Source of the DNA: Amia ocellicauda
Taxonomy: Eukaryota > Chordata > Actinopteri > Amiiformes > Amiidae
Direction of reading: 5' to 3'
DNA length: 64,000 bases
Assembly: GCF_036373705.1 (NCBI RefSeq)
Contig: NW_027102733.1
Span: 28,501-92,500, forward strand
In this document: piece by piece, positions 36,415 to 50,550 of the stretch
Numbering within the stretch: the first letter of the stretch is position 1
Layout: every line of letters starts with the position of its first letter
Position numbers and translations under genes: made by a program
The notes under the pieces: generated by a model
Database searches by the model: none
Told to the model about the DNA's origin: nothing
What the model saw: the letters and a program-made list of their open reading frames with translations, nothing else

Positions 36415-37469
36415 TTGCATCTTTTACACACCAGAGGGCGACAAATCACGAGTTTTAACTTTGGATACACGCAATTTCATCATTATTTCAGATTTGACTT
36501 CCCCAAATACACAGGCATACAATAGATCTTGTTCTCCAACGTAAACGGTCCCTAGTAACTAGGGTACATTCGTAAATAAATTGAGCATCATGGCTAGAAG
36601 TGACTAAATGTTGCCTAATCTTTCTCATCGAGAAATGACACAATTACAGCAACACAAAAAGGAACTCCACCGGACAAAGTTCAGTGCTCACAAGGAGCCT
36701 CATTCAACACACACGGTTCCATTCCCATTCATGCAAAGCACGAAAGTGTAAAACTTGGGAACATACTTGAGAGCAAAGATCACATTCAATCTCATTCAAG
36801 GCACGGATGTGAATGCAACGGGATGAAATTACTGAAATGATGCCTGCCCTCGAACTGTGATGATGGACTACCCGACTCGCCAATAATATTGGGTTCTGGT
36901 GTATTGAAATACAGGAGCTGCTGGATTTGTGTGTTTTCTTACCCCCTCACCATAGTTTGTCAAATGTTTAAACAACTGAACTTATATTCAAGGTTTGTTT
37001 CTCTTCATATGTTTTACTGGTTTACATTTGTCTCAGCAACCTGTTGAATGATTCTTCTGCTTTCAAAACAAAATGACAACAGGATGAATGCACACACTTG
37101 AAAATACAAAACATGCAATGTTATGCATCATAGTGATGCAACCTCCTTTCAGTTTCATACTGCATGTCAATTGAAATCCTTACTGAAATGCACACCTTCT
37201 CAAGATTGCGCTTGACTGGCGTGTCAGGCACTCAATTACAGCTGTTTTATCAAGACAAATGTGTTCGTTTTGTAAAATATAGTTCCGGTCTGGTGTGGCA
37301 CCCCAGCTAACGCACAACGTTGCCACAACGTGGCATATTAGCAGGGACTGTCTGCGGCGCGCTGGTGTGTCCCGGGCTTTAGAGTAGAGAGACAGTTCAA
37401 CTGTAAGTATGAACGGCAGAAACGGATATTGCCATCCCTTTAAGTAGAGCGTCAGGGACAGCCTCCCTG

Positions 37470-37589
37470 GCTTACGGCCATACTAGCCTGAATACGCCCG
37501 ATCTCGTCCGATCTCGGAAGCTAAGCAGGCTCGGGCCTGGTCAGTACTTGGATGGGAGACCGCCTGGGAATACCAGGTGCTGTAAGCTT
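37470..37589 (+). rRNA. rn5s: 5S ribosomal RNA, gene 32 (= gene 6, majority)
   Basis: Unit 36556-37730, 1175 bp class, with the ACAAAACATGC mark of unit 6. Confidence 0.97.
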
Positions 37590-38644
37590 TTGCATCTTTT
37601 ACACACCAGAGCGCGACAAATCACGAGTTTTAACTTTGGATACACGCAATTTCATCATTATTTCAGATTTGACTTCCCCAAATACACAGGCATACAATAG
37701 ATCTTGTTCTCCAACGTAAACGGTCCCTAGTAACTAGGGTACATTCGTAAATAAATTGAGCATCATGGCTAGAAGTGACTAAATGTTGCCTAATCTTTCT
37801 CATCGAGAAATGACACAATTACAGCAACACAAAAAGGAACTCCACCGGACAAAGATCAGTGCTCACAAGGAGCCTCATTCAACACACACGGTTCCATTCC
37901 CATTCATGCAAAGCACGAAAGTGTAAAACTTGGGAACATACTTGAGAGCAAAGATCACATTCAATCTCATTCAAGGCACGGATGTGAATGCAACGGGGTG
38001 AAATTACTGAAATGATGCCTGCCCTCGAACTGTGAAGATGGACTACCCGACTCGCCAATAATATTGGGTTCTGGTGTATTGAAATACAGGAGCTGCTGGA
38101 TTTGTGTGTTTTCTTACCCCCTCACCATAGTTTGTCAAATGTTTAAACAACTGAACTTATATTCAAGGTTTGTTTCTCTTCATATGTTTTACTGGTTTAC
38201 ATTTGTCTCAGCAACCTGTTGAATGATTCTTCTGCTTTCAAAACAAAATGACAACAGGATGAATGCACACACTTGAAAATATAATACATGCAATGTTATG
38301 CATCATAGTGATGCAACCTCCTTTCAGTTTCATACTGCATGTCAATTGAAATCCTTACTGAAATGCACACCTTCTCAAGATTGCGCTTGACTGGCGTGTC
38401 AGGCACTCAATTACAGCTGTTTTATCAAGACAAATGTGTTCGTTTTGTAAAATATAGTTCCGGTCTGGTGTGGCACCCCAGCTAACGCACAACGTTGCCA
38501 CAACGTTTCGTGTTAGCAGGGACTGTCTGCGGCGCGCTGGTGTGTCCCGGACTTTAGAGTAGAGAGACAGTTCAACTGCAAGCATGAGCGGCAGAAACGG
38601 ATATTGCCTTCCCTTTAAGAAGAGCGTCAGGGACAGCCTCCCTG

Positions 38645-38764
38645 GCTTACGGCCATACTAGCCTGAATACGCCCGATCTCGTCCGATCTCGGAAGCTAAG
38701 CTGGCTCGGGCCTGGTCAGTACTTGGATGGGAGACCGCCTGGGAATACCAGGTGCTGTAAGCTT
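38645..38764 (+). rRNA. rn5s: 5S ribosomal RNA, gene 33 (= gene 7, A-box variant)
   Basis: Unit 37731-38905. A58T and TTTAAGAA, as in gene 7. Confidence 0.94.
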
Positions 38765-39829
38765 TTGCATATTTTACACACCAGAGGGCGACAAATCACG
38801 AGTTTTAACTTTGGATACACACAATTTCATCATTATTTCAGGTTTTACTTCCCCAAATACACAGGCATACAATAGATCTTGTTCTCCAACGTAAAAGGTC
38901 CCTAGTAACTAGGGTACATTCATAAATAAATTGAGCATCATGGCTAGAAGTGTCTAAATGTTGCCTAATCTTTCTCATCGAGAAATGACACAATTACAGC
39001 AACACAAAAAGGAACTCCACCGGACAAAGTTCAGTGCTCACAAGGAGCCTCATTCAACACACACGGTTCCATTCCCATTCATGCAAAGCACGAAAGTGTA
39101 AAACTTGGGAACATACTTGAGAGCAAAGATCACATTCAATCTCATTCAAGGCACGGATGTGAATGCAACGGGATGAAATTACTGAAATGATGCCTGCCCT
39201 CGAACTGTGATGATGGACTACCCGACTCGCCAATAATATTGGGTTCTGGTGTATTGAAATACAGGAGCTGCTGGATTTGTGTGTTTTCTTACCCCCTCAC
39301 CATAGTTTGTCAAATGTTTAAACAACTGAACTTATATTCAAGGTTTATTTTTCTTCATATGTTTTACTGGTTTACATTTGTCTCAGCAACCTGTTGAATG
39401 ATTCTTCTGCTTTCAAAACAAAATGACAACAGGATGAATGCACACACTTGAAAATACAATACATGCAATGTTATGCATCATAGTGATGCAACCTCCTTTC
39501 AGTTTCATACTGCATGTCAATTGAAATCCTTACTGAAATGCACACCTTCTCAAGATTGCGCTTGACTGGCGTGTCAGGCACTCAATTACAGCTGTTTTAT
39601 CAAAACAATGTGTTCGTTTTGTAATATATACTTCCGGTCTGGTGTGGCACCCCAGCTAACGCACAACGTTGCCACAATGTTGCCACAACGTGGCGTGTTA
39701 GCAGGGACTGTCTGCGGCGCGCTGGTGTGTCCCGGGCTTTAGAGTAGAGAGACAGTTCAACTGTAAGTATGAACGGCAGAAACGGATATTGCCTTCCCTT
39801 TAAGTAGAGCGTCAGGGACAGCCTTCCTG

Positions 39830-39949
39830 GCTTACGGCCATACTAGCCTGAATACGCTCGATCTCGTCCGATCTCGGAAGCTAAGCAGGCTCGGGCCTGG
39901 TCAGTACTTGAATGGGAGACCGCCTGGGAATACCAGGTGCTGTAAGCTT
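39830..39949 (+). rRNA. rn5s: 5S ribosomal RNA, gene 34 (= gene 8)
   Basis: Unit 38906-40090. C29T and G82A; dyad arm TTCCTG. Confidence 0.94.
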
Positions 39950-41014
39950 TTGCATCTTTTACACACCAGAGGGCGACAAATCACGAGTTTTAACTTTGGA
40001 TACACGCAATTTCATCATTATTTCAGATTTGACTTCCCCAAATACACAGGCATACAATAGATCTTGTTCTCCAACGTAAACGGTCCCTAGTAACTAGGGT
40101 ACATTCATAAATAAATTGAGCATCATGGCTAGAAGTGACTAAATGTTGCCTAATCTTTCTCATCGAGAAATGACACAATTACAGCAACACAAAAAGGAAC
40201 TCCACCGGACAAAGTTCAGTGCTCACAAGGAGCCTCATTCAACACACACGGTTCCATTCCCATTCATGCAAAGCACGAAAGTGTAAAACTTGGGAACATA
40301 CTTGAGAGCAAAGATCACATTCAATCTCATTCAAGGCACGGATGTGAATGCAACGGGATGAAATTACTGAAATGATGCCTGCCCTCGAACTGTGATGATG
40401 GACTACCTGATTCGCCAATAATATTGGGTTCTGGTGTATTGAAATACAGGAGCTGCTGGATTTGTGTGTTTTCTTACCCCCTCACCATAGTTTGTCAAAT
40501 GTTTAAACAACTGAACTTATATTCAAGGTTTGTTTCTCTTCATATGTTTTACTGGTTTACATTTGTCTCAGCAACCTGTTGAATGATTCTTCTGCTTTCA
40601 AAACAAAATGACAACAGGATGAATGCACACACTTGAAAATACAATACATGCAATGTTATGCATCATAGTGATGCAACCTCCTTTCAGTTTCATACTGCAT
40701 GTCAATTGAAATCCTTACTGAAATGCACACCTTCTCAAGATTGCGCTTGACTGGCGTGTCAGGCACTCAATTACAGCTGTTTTATCAAGACAATGTGTTC
40801 GTTTTGTAAAATATAGTTCCGGTCTGGTGTGGCACCCCAGCTAACGCACAACGTTGCCACAACGTTGCCACAACGTGGCGTGTTAGCAGGGACTGTCTGC
40901 GGCGCGCTGGTGTGTCCCGGGCTTTAGAGTAGAGAGACAGTTCAACTGTAAGTATGAACGGCAGAAACGGATATTGCCTTCCCTTTAACTAGAGCGTCAG
41001 GGACAGCCTCCCTG

Positions 41015-41134
41015 GCTTACGGCCATATTAGCCTGAATACGCCCGATCTCGTCCGATCTCGGAAGCCAAGCAGGCTCGGGTCTGGTCAGTACTTGGATGG
41101 GAGACCGCCTGGGAATACCAGGTGCTGTAAGCTT
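41015..41134 (+). rRNA. rn5s: 5S ribosomal RNA, gene 35 (= gene 9, first terminator lost)
   Basis: Unit 40091-41275. C14T, T53C, C67T and the CTTCTTC end, with TTTAACTA upstream. Confidence 0.94.
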
Positions 41135-41141
41135 CTTCACC

Positions 41142-41145
41142 TTTT
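41142..41145 (+). terminator. Sole T4 terminator of gene 35
   Basis: Copy B counterpart of gene 9; the first T run is CTTCTTC here too. Confidence 0.7.
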
Positions 41146-42198
41146 ACACACCAGAGGGCGACAAATCACGAGTTTTAACTTTGGATACACACAATTTCAT
41201 CATTATTTCAGATTTTACTTCCCCAAATACACAGGCATACAATAGATCTTGTTCTCCAACGTAAACGGTCCCTAGTAACTAGGGTACATTCGTAAATAAA
41301 TTGAGCATCATGGCTAGAAGTGACTAAATGTTGCCTAATCTTTCTCATCGAGAAATGACACAATTACAGCAACACAAAAAGAACTCCACCGGACAAAGTT
41401 CAGTGCTCACAAGGAGCCTCATTCAACACACACGGTTCCATTCCCATTCATGCAAAGCACGAAAGTGTAAAACTTGGGAACATACTTGAGAGCAAAGATC
41501 ACATTCAATCTCATTCAAGGCACGGATGTGAATGCAACGGGATGAAATTACTGAAATGATGCCTGCCCTCGAACTGTGATGATGGACTACCCGACTCGCC
41601 AATAATATTGGCTTCTGGTGTATTGAAATACAGGAGCTGCTGGATTTGTGTCATTTCTTACCCCCTCACCATAGTTTGTCAAATGTTTAAACAACTGAAC
41701 TTATATTGAAGGTTTGTTTCTCTTCATATGTTTTACTGGTTTACATTTGTCTCAGCAACCTGTTGAATGATTCTTCTGCTTTCAAAACAAAATGACAACA
41801 GGATGAATGCACACACTTGAAAATACAATACATGCAATGTTATGCATCATAGTGATGCAACCTCCTTTCAGTTTCATACTGCATGTCAATTGAAATCCTT
41901 ACTGAAATGCACACCTTCTCAAGATTGCGCTTGACTGGCGTGTCAGGCACTCAATTACAGCTGTTTTATCAAGACAATGTGTTCGTTTTGTAAAATATAG
42001 TTCCGGTCTGGTGTGGCACCCCAGCTAACGCACAACGTTGCCACAACGTTGCCACAACGTGGCGTGTTAGCAGGGACTGTCTGCGGCGCGCTGGTGTGTC
42101 CCGGGCTTTAGAGTAGAGAGACAGTTCAACTGTAAGTATGAACGGCAGAAACGGATATTGCCTTCCCTTTAACTAGAGCGTCAGGGACAGCCTCCCTG

Positions 42199-42318
42199 GC
42201 TTACGGCCATATTAGCCTGAATACGCCCGATCTCGTCCGATCTCGGAAGCCAAGCAGGCTCGGGTCTGGTCAGTACTTGGATGGGAGACCGCCTGGGAAT
42301 ACCAGGTGCTGTAAGCTT
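42199..42318 (+). rRNA. rn5s: 5S ribosomal RNA, gene 36 (= gene 10, first terminator lost)
   Basis: Unit 41276-42459, 1184 bp. Same gene changes and broken T run as gene 10. Confidence 0.94.
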
Positions 42319-42325
42319 CTTCACC

Positions 42326-42329
42326 TTTT
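42326..42329 (+). terminator. Sole T4 terminator of gene 36
   Basis: Copy B counterpart of gene 10; the first T run is CTTCTTC here too. Confidence 0.7.
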
Positions 42330-43371
42330 ACACACCAGAGGGCGACAAATCACGAGTTTTAACTTTGGATACACACAATTTCATCATTATTTCAGATTTT
42401 ACTTCCCCAAATACACAGGCATACAATAGATCTTGTTCTCCAACGTAAACGGTCCCTAGTAACTAGGGTACATTCGTAAATAAATTGAGCATCATGGCTA
42501 GAAGTGACTAAATGTTGCCTAATCTTTCTCATCGAGAAATGACACAATTACAGCAACACAAAAAGAACTCCACCGGACAAAGTTCAGTGCTCACAAGGAG
42601 CCTCATTCAACACACACGGTTCCATTCCCATTCATGCAAAGCACGAAAGTGTAAAACTTGGGAACATACTTGAGAGCAAAGATCACATTCAATCTCATTC
42701 AAGGCACGGATGTGAATGCAACGGGATGAAATTACTGAAATGATGCCTGCCCTCGAACTGTGATGATGGACTACCCGACTCGCCAATAATATTGGCTTCT
42801 GGTGTATTGAAATACAGGAGCTGCTGGATTTGTGTCATTTCTTACCCCCTCACCATAGTTTGTCAAATGTTTAAACAACTGAACTTATATTGAAGGTTTG
42901 TTTCTCTTCATATGTTTTACTGGTTTACATTTGTCTCAGCAACCTGTTGAATGATTCTTCTGCTTTCAAAACAAAATGACAACAGGATGAATGCACACAC
43001 TTGAAAATACAATACATGCAATGTTATGCATCATAGTGATGCAACCTCCTTTCAGTTTCATACTGCATGTCAATTGAAATCCTTACTGAAATGCACACCT
43101 TCTCAAGATTGCGCTTGACTGGCGTGTCAGGCACTCAATTACAGCTGTTTTATCAAGACAATGTGTTCGTTTTGTAAAATATAGTTCCGGTCTGGTGTGG
43201 CACCCCAGCTAACGCACAACGTTGCCACAACGTGGCGTGTTAGCAGGGACTGTCTGTGGCGCGCTGGTGTGTCCCGGGCTTTAGAGTAGAGAGACAGTTC
43301 AACTGTAAGTATGAATGGCAGAAACGGATATTGCCTTCCCTTTAAATAGAGCGTCAGGGACAGCCTCCCTG

Positions 43372-43491
43372 GCTTACGGCCATACTAGCCTGAATACGCC
43401 CGATCTCGTCCGATCTCGGAAGCCAAGCAGGCTCGGGCCTGGTTAGTACTTGGATGGGAGACCGCCTGGGAATACCAGGTGCTGTAAGCTT
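43372..43491 (+). rRNA. rn5s: 5S ribosomal RNA, gene 37 (= gene 11, chimeric unit)
   Basis: Unit 42460-43632, 1173 bp. T53C and C73T, with the private TCTGTGGCGCG of unit 11 upstream. Confidence 0.95.
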
Positions 43492-44545
43492 TTGCACCTT
43501 TTACACACCAGAGGGCGACAAATCACGAGTTTTAACTTTGGATACACACAATTTCATCATTATTTCAGATTTTACTTCCCCAAATACACAGGCATACAAT
43601 AGATCTTGTTCTCCAACGTAAACGGTCCCTAGTAACTAGGGTACATTCGTAAATAAATTGAGCATCATGGCTAGAAGTGACTAAATGTTGCCTAATCTTT
43701 CTCATCAAGAAATGACACAATTACAGCAACACAAAAAGGAACTCCACCGGACAAAGTTCAGTGCTCACAAGGAGCCTCATTCAACACACACGGTTCCATT
43801 CCCATTCATGCAAAGCACGAAAGTGTAAAACTTGGGAACGTACTTGAGAGCAAAGATCACATTCAATCTCATTCAAGGCACGGATGTGAATGCAACGGGA
43901 TGAAATTACTGAAATGATGCCTGCCCTCGAACTGTGATGATGGACTACCCGACTCGCCAATAATATTGGGTTCTGGTGTATTGAAATACAGGAGCTGCTG
44001 GATTTGTGTGTTTTCTTACCGCCTCACCATAGTTTGTCAAATGTTTAAACAACTGAACTTATATTCAAGGTTTGTTTCTCTTCATATGTTTTACTGGTTT
44101 ACATTTGTCTCAGCAACCTGTTGAATGATTCATCTGCTTTCAAAACAAAATGACAACAGGATGAATGCACACACTTGAAAATACACTACATGCAATGTTA
44201 TGCATCATAGTGATGCAACCTCCTTTCAGTTTCATACTGCATGTCAATTGAAATCCTTACTGAAATGCACACCTTCTCAAGATTGCGCTTGACTGGCGTG
44301 TCAGGCACTCAATTACAGCTGTTTTATCAAGACAATGTGTTCGTTTTGTAAAATATAGTTCCGGTCTGGTGTGGCACCCCAGCTAACGCACAACGTTGCC
44401 ACAACGTGGCGTGTTAGCAGGGACAGTCTGCGGCGCGCTGGTGTGTCCCGGGCTTTAGAGTAGAGAGACAGTTCAACTGTAAGTATGAACGGCAGAAACG
44501 GATATTGCCTTCCCTTTAAGTAGAGCGTCAGGAACAGCCTCCCTG

Positions 44546-44665
44546 GCTTATGGCCATTCTAGCCTGAATACGCCCGATCTCGTCCGATCTCGGAAGCCAA
44601 GCAGGCTCGGGCCTGGTCAGCACTTGGATGGGAGACCGCCTGGGAATACCAGGTGCTGTAAGCTT
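44546..44665 (+). rRNA. rn5s: 5S ribosomal RNA, gene 38 (= gene 12)
   Basis: Unit 43633-44806. C6T, A13T, T53C and T76C. Spacer mark TTACCGCCTCACC is shared with unit 12 only. Confidence 0.95.
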
Positions 44666-45730
44666 TTGCACCTTTTACACACCAGAGGGCGACAAATCAC
44701 GAGTTTTAACTTTGGATACACACAATTTCATCATTATTTCAGATTTTACTTCCCCAAATACACAGGCATACAATAGATCTTGTTCTCCAACGTAAACGGT
44801 CCCTAGTAACTAGGGTACATTCGTAACTAAATTGAGCATCATGGCTAGAAGTGACTAAATGTTGCCTAATCTTTCTCATCGAGAAATGACACAATTACAG
44901 CAACACAAAAAGGAACTCCACCGGACAAAGTTCAGTGCTCACAAGGAGCCTCATTCAACACACACGGTTCCATTCCCATTCATGCAAAGCAAGAAAGTGT
45001 AAAACTTGGGAACATACTTGAGAGCAAAGATCACATTCAATCTCATTCAAGGCACGGATGTGAATGCAACGGGATGAAATTACTGAAATGATGCCTGCCC
45101 TCGAACTGTGATGATGGACTACCCGACTCGCCAATCATGTTGGGTTCTGGTGTATTGAAATACAGGAGCTGCTGGATTTGTATGTTTTCTTACCCCCTCA
45201 CCATAGTTTGTCAAATGTTTAAACAACTGAACTTATATTCAAGGTTTGTTTCTCTTCATATGTTTTACTGGTTTACATTTGTCTCAGCAACCTGTTGAAT
45301 GATTCTTCTGCTTTCAAAACAAAATGACAACAGGATGAATGCACACACTTGAAAATACAATACATGCAATGTTATGCATCATAGTGATGCAACCTCCTTT
45401 CAGTTTCATACTGCATGTCAATTGAAATCCTTACTGAAATGCACACCTTGTCAAGATTGCGCTTGACTGGCGTGTCAGGCACTCAATTACAGCTGTTTTA
45501 TCAAGACAATGTGTTCGTTTTGTAATATATAGTTCCGGTCTGGTGTGGCACCCCAGCTAACGCACAACGTTGCCACAATGTTGCCACAACGTGGCGTGTT
45601 AGCAGGGACTGTCTGCGGCGCGCTGGTGTGTCCCGGGCTTTAGAGTAGAGAGACAGTTCAACTGTAAGTATGAACGGCAGAAACGGATATTGCCTTCCCT
45701 TTAAGTAGAGCGTCAGGGACAGCCTCCCTG

Positions 45731-45850
45731 GCTTACGGCCATACTAGCCTGAATACGCCCGATCTCGTCCGATCTCGGAAGCTAAGCAGGCTCGGGCCTG
45801 GTCAGTACTTGGATGGGAGACCGCCTGGGAATACCAGGTGCTGTAAGCTT
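45731..45850 (+). rRNA. rn5s: 5S ribosomal RNA, gene 39 (= gene 13, majority)
   Basis: Unit 44807-45991, double 11-mer, with the CATACATTAGATC flank of unit 13. Confidence 0.97.
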
Positions 45851-46905
45851 TTGCATCTTTTACACACCAGAGGGCGACAAATCACGAGTTTTAACTTTGG
45901 ATACACGCAATTTCATCATTATTTCAGATTTGACTTCCCCAAATACACAGGCATACATTAGATCTTGTTCTCCAACGTAAACGGTCCCTAGTAACTAGGG
46001 TACATTCGTAAATAAATTGAGCATCATGGCTAGAAGTGACTAAATGTTGCCTAATCTTTCTCATCGAGAAATGACACAATTACAGCAACACAAAAAGGAA
46101 CTCCACCGGACAAAGTTCAGTGCTCACAAGGAGCCTCATTCAACACACACGGTTCCATTCCCATTCATGCAAAGCACGAAAGTGTAAAACTTGGGAACAT
46201 ACTTGAGAGCAAAGATCACATTCAATCTCATTCAAGGCACGGATGTGAATGCAACGGGATGAAATTACTGAAATGATGCCTGCCCTCGAACTGTGATGAT
46301 GGACTACCCGACTCGCCAATAATATTGGGTTCTGGTGTATTGAAATACAGGAGCTGCTGGATTTGTGTGTTTTCTTACCCCCTCACCATAGTTTGTCAAA
46401 TGTTTAAACAACTGAACTTATATTCAAGGTTTGTTTCTCTTCATATGTTTTACTGGTTTACATTTGTCTCAGCAACCTGTTGAATGATTCTTCTGCTTTC
46501 AAAACAAAATGACAACAGGATGAATGCACACACTTGAAAATACAATACATGCAATGTTATGCATCATAGTGATGCAACCTCCTTTCAGTTTCATACTGCA
46601 TGTCAATTGAAATCCTTACTGAAATGCACACCTTCTCAAGATTGCGCTTGACTGGCGTGTCAGGCACTCAATTACAGCTGTTTTATCAAGACAAATGTGT
46701 TCGTTTTGTAAAATATAGTTCCGGTCTGGTGTGGCACCCCAGCTATCGCACAACGTTGCCACAACGTGGCATATTAGCAGGGACTGTCTGCGGCGCGCTG
46801 GTGTGTCCCGGGCTTTAGAGTAGAGAGACAGTTCAACTGTAAGTATGAACGGCAGAAACGGATATTGCCATCCCTTTAAGTAGAGCGTCAGGGACAGCCT
46901 CCCTG

Positions 46906-47025
46906 GCTTACGGCCATACTAGCCTGAATACGCCCGATCTCGTCCGATCTCGGAAGCTAAGCAGGCTCGGGCCTGGTCAGTACTTGGATGGGAGACCGCC
47001 TGGGAATACCAGGTGCTGTAAGCTT
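46906..47025 (+). rRNA. rn5s: 5S ribosomal RNA, gene 40 (= gene 14, majority)
   Basis: Unit 45992-47166, with the private GCTATCGCAC hairpin arm. Confidence 0.97.
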
Positions 47026-48080
47026 TTGCATCTTTTACACACCAGAGCGCGACAAATCACGAGTTTTAACTTTGGATACACGCAATTTCATCATTATTTC
47101 AGATTTGACTTCCCCAAATACACAGGCATACAATAGATCTTGTTCTCCAACGTAAACGGTCCCTAGTAACTAGGGTACATTCGTAAATAAATTGAGCATC
47201 ATGGCTAGAAGTGACTAAATGTTGCCTAATCTTTCTCATCGAGAAATGACACAATTACAGCAACACAAAAAGGAACTCCACCGGACAAAGATCAGTGCTC
47301 ACAAGGAGCCTCATTCAACACACACGGTTCCATTCCCATTCATGCAAAGCACGAAAGTGTAAAACTTGGGAACATACTTGAGAGCAAAGATCACATTCAA
47401 TCTCATTCAAGGCACGGATGTGAATGCAACGGGGTGAAATTACTGAAATGATGCCTGCCCTCGAACTGTGATGATGGACTACCCGACTCGCCAATAATAT
47501 TGGGTTCTGGTGTATTGAAATACAGGAGCTGCTGGATTTGTGTGTTTTCTTACCCCCTCACCATAGTTTGTCAAATGTTTAAACAACTGAACTTATATTC
47601 AAGGTTTGTTTCTCTTCATATGTTTTACTGGTTTACATTTGTCTCAGCAACCTGTTGAATGATTCTTCTGCTTTCAAAACAAAATGACAACAGGATGAAT
47701 GCACACACTTGAAAATACAATACATGCAATGTTATGCATCATAGTGATGCAACCTCCTTTCAGTTTCATACTGCATGTCAATTGAAATCCTTACTGAAAT
47801 GCACACCTTCTCAAGATTGCGCTTGACTGGCGTGTCAGGCACTCAATTACAGCTGTTTTATCAAGACAAATGTGTTCGTTTTGTAAAATATAGTTCCGGT
47901 CTGGTGTGGCACCCCAGCTAACGCACAACGTTGCCACAACGTGGCATATTAGCAGGGACTGTCTGCGGCGCGCTGGTGTGTCCCGGGCTTTAGAGTAGAG
48001 AGACAGTTCAACTGTAAGTATGAACGGCAGAAACGGATATTGCCATCCCTTTAAGTAGAGCGTCAGGGACAGCCTCCCTG

Positions 48081-48200
48081 GCTTACGGCCATACTAGCCT
48101 GAATACGCCCGATCTCGTCCGATCTCGGAAGCTAAGCAGGCTCGGGCCTGGTCAGTACTTGAATGGGAGACCCCCTGGGAATACCAGGTGCTGTAAGCTT
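48081..48200 (+). rRNA. rn5s: 5S ribosomal RNA, gene 41 (= gene 15, C-box double variant)
   Basis: Unit 47167-48341. G82A and G93C. Confidence 0.93.
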
Positions 48201-49255
48201 TTGCATCTTTTACACACCAGAGCGCGACAAATCACGAGTTTTAACTTTGGATACACGCAATTTCATCATTATTTCAGATTTGACTTCCCCAAATACACAG
48301 GCATACAATAGATCTTGTTCTCCAACGTAAACGGTCCCTAGTAACAAGGGTACATTCGTAAATAAATTGAGCATCATGGCTAGAAGTGACTAAATGTTGC
48401 CTAATCTTTCTCATCGAGAAATGACACAATTACAGCAACACAAAAAGGAACTCCACCGGACAAAGATCAGTGCTCACAAGGAGCCTCATTCAACACACAC
48501 GGTTCCATTCCCATTCATGCAAAGCACGAAAGTGTAAAACTTGGGAACATACTTGAGAGCAAAGATCACATTCAATCTCATTCAAGGCACGGATGTGAAT
48601 GCAACGGGGTGAAATTACTGAAATGATGCCTGCCCTCGAACTGTGATGATGGACTACCCGACTCGCCAATAATATTGGGTTCTGGTGTATTGAAATACAG
48701 GAGCTGCTGGATTTGTGTGTTTTCTTACCCCCTCACCATAGTTTGTCAAATGTTTAAACAACTGAACTTATATTCAAGGTTTGTTTCTCTTCATATGTTT
48801 TACTGGTTTACATTTGTCTCAGCAACCTGTTGAATGATTCTTCTGCTTTCAAAACAAAATGACAACAGGATGAATGCACACACTTGAAAATACAATACAT
48901 GCAATGTTATGCATCATAGTGATGCAACCTCCTTTCAGTTTCATACTGCATGTCAATTGAAATCCTTACTGAAATGCACACCTTCTCAAGATTGCGCTTG
49001 ACTGGCGTGTCAGGCACTCAATTACAGCTGTTTTATCAAGACAAATGTGTTCGTTTTGTAAAATATAGATCCGGTCTGGTGTGGCACCCCAGCTAACGCA
49101 CAACGTTGCCACAACGTGGCATATTAGCAGGGACTGTCTGCGGCGCGCTGGTGTGTCCCGGGCTTTAGAGTAGAGAGACAGTTCAACTGTAAGTATGAAC
49201 GGCAGAAACGGATATTGCCATCCCTTTAAGTAGAGCGTCAGGGACAGCCTCCCTG

Positions 49256-49375
49256 GCTTACGGCCATACTAGCCTGAATACGCCCGATCTCGTCCGATCT
49301 CGGAAGCTAAGCAGGCTCGGGCCTGGTCAGTACTTGGATGGGAGACCGCCTGGGAATACCAGGTGCTGTAAGCTT
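49256..49375 (+). rRNA. rn5s: 5S ribosomal RNA, gene 42 (= gene 16, majority)
   Basis: Unit 48342-49516, opening TAACAAGGG. Confidence 0.97.
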
Positions 49376-50430
49376 TTGCATCTTTTACACACCAGAGCGC
49401 GACAAATCACGAGTTTTAACTTTGGATACACGCAATTTCATCATTATTTCAGATTTGACTTCCCCAAATACACAGGCATACAATAGATCTTGTTCTCCAA
49501 CGTAAACGGTCCCTAGTAACTAGGGTACATTCGTAAATAAATTGAGCATCATGGCTAGAAGTGACTAAATGTTGCCTAATCTTTCTCATCGAGAAATGAC
49601 ACAATTACAGCAACACAAAAAGGAACTCCACCGGACAAAGATCAGTGCTCACAAGGAGCCTCATTCAACACACACAGTTCCATTCCCATTCATGCAAAGC
49701 ACGAAAGTGTAAAACTTGGGAACATACTTGAGAGCAAAGATCACATTCAATCTCATTCAAGGCACGGATGTGAATGCAACGGGATGAAATTACTGAAATG
49801 ATGCCTGCCCTCGAACTGTGATGATGGACTACCCGACTCGCCAATAATATTGGGTTCTGGTGTATTGAAATACAGGAGCTGCTGGATTTGTGTGTTTTCT
49901 TACCCCCTCACCATAGTTTGTCAAATGTTTAAACAACTGAACTTATATTCAAGGTTTGTTTCTCTTCATATGTTTTACTGGTTTACATTTGTCTCAGCAA
50001 CCTGTTGAATGATTCTTCTGCTTTCAAAACAAAATGACAACAGGATGAATGCACACACTTGAAAATACAATACATGCAATGTTATGCATCATAGTGATGC
50101 AACCTCCTTTCAGTTTCATACTGCATGTCAATTGAAATCCTTACTGAAATGCACACCTTCTCAAGATTGCGCTTGACTGGCGTGTCAGGCACTCAATTAC
50201 AGCTGTTTTATCAAGACAAATGTGTTCGTTTTGTAAAATATAGTTCCGGTCTGGTGTGGCACCCCAGCTAACGCACAACGTTGCCACAACGTGGCATATT
50301 AGCAGGGACTGTCTGCGGCGCGCTGGTGTGTCCCGGGCTTTAGAGTAGAGAGACAGTTCAACTGTAAGTATGAACGGCAGAAACGGATATTGCCATCCCT
50401 TTAAGTAGAGCGTCAGGGACAGCCTCCCTG

Positions 50431-50550
50431 GCTTACGGCCATACTAGCCTGAATACGCCCGATCTCGTCCGATCTCGGAAGCTAAGCAGGCTCGGGCCTG
50501 GTCAGTACTTGGATGGGAGACCGCCTGGGAATACCAGGTGCTGTAAGCTT
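50431..50550 (+). rRNA. rn5s: 5S ribosomal RNA, gene 43 (= gene 17, majority)
   Basis: Unit 49517-50691, with CACACAGTTCC in the spacer and CAAAGGGCGAC after the gene. Confidence 0.97.
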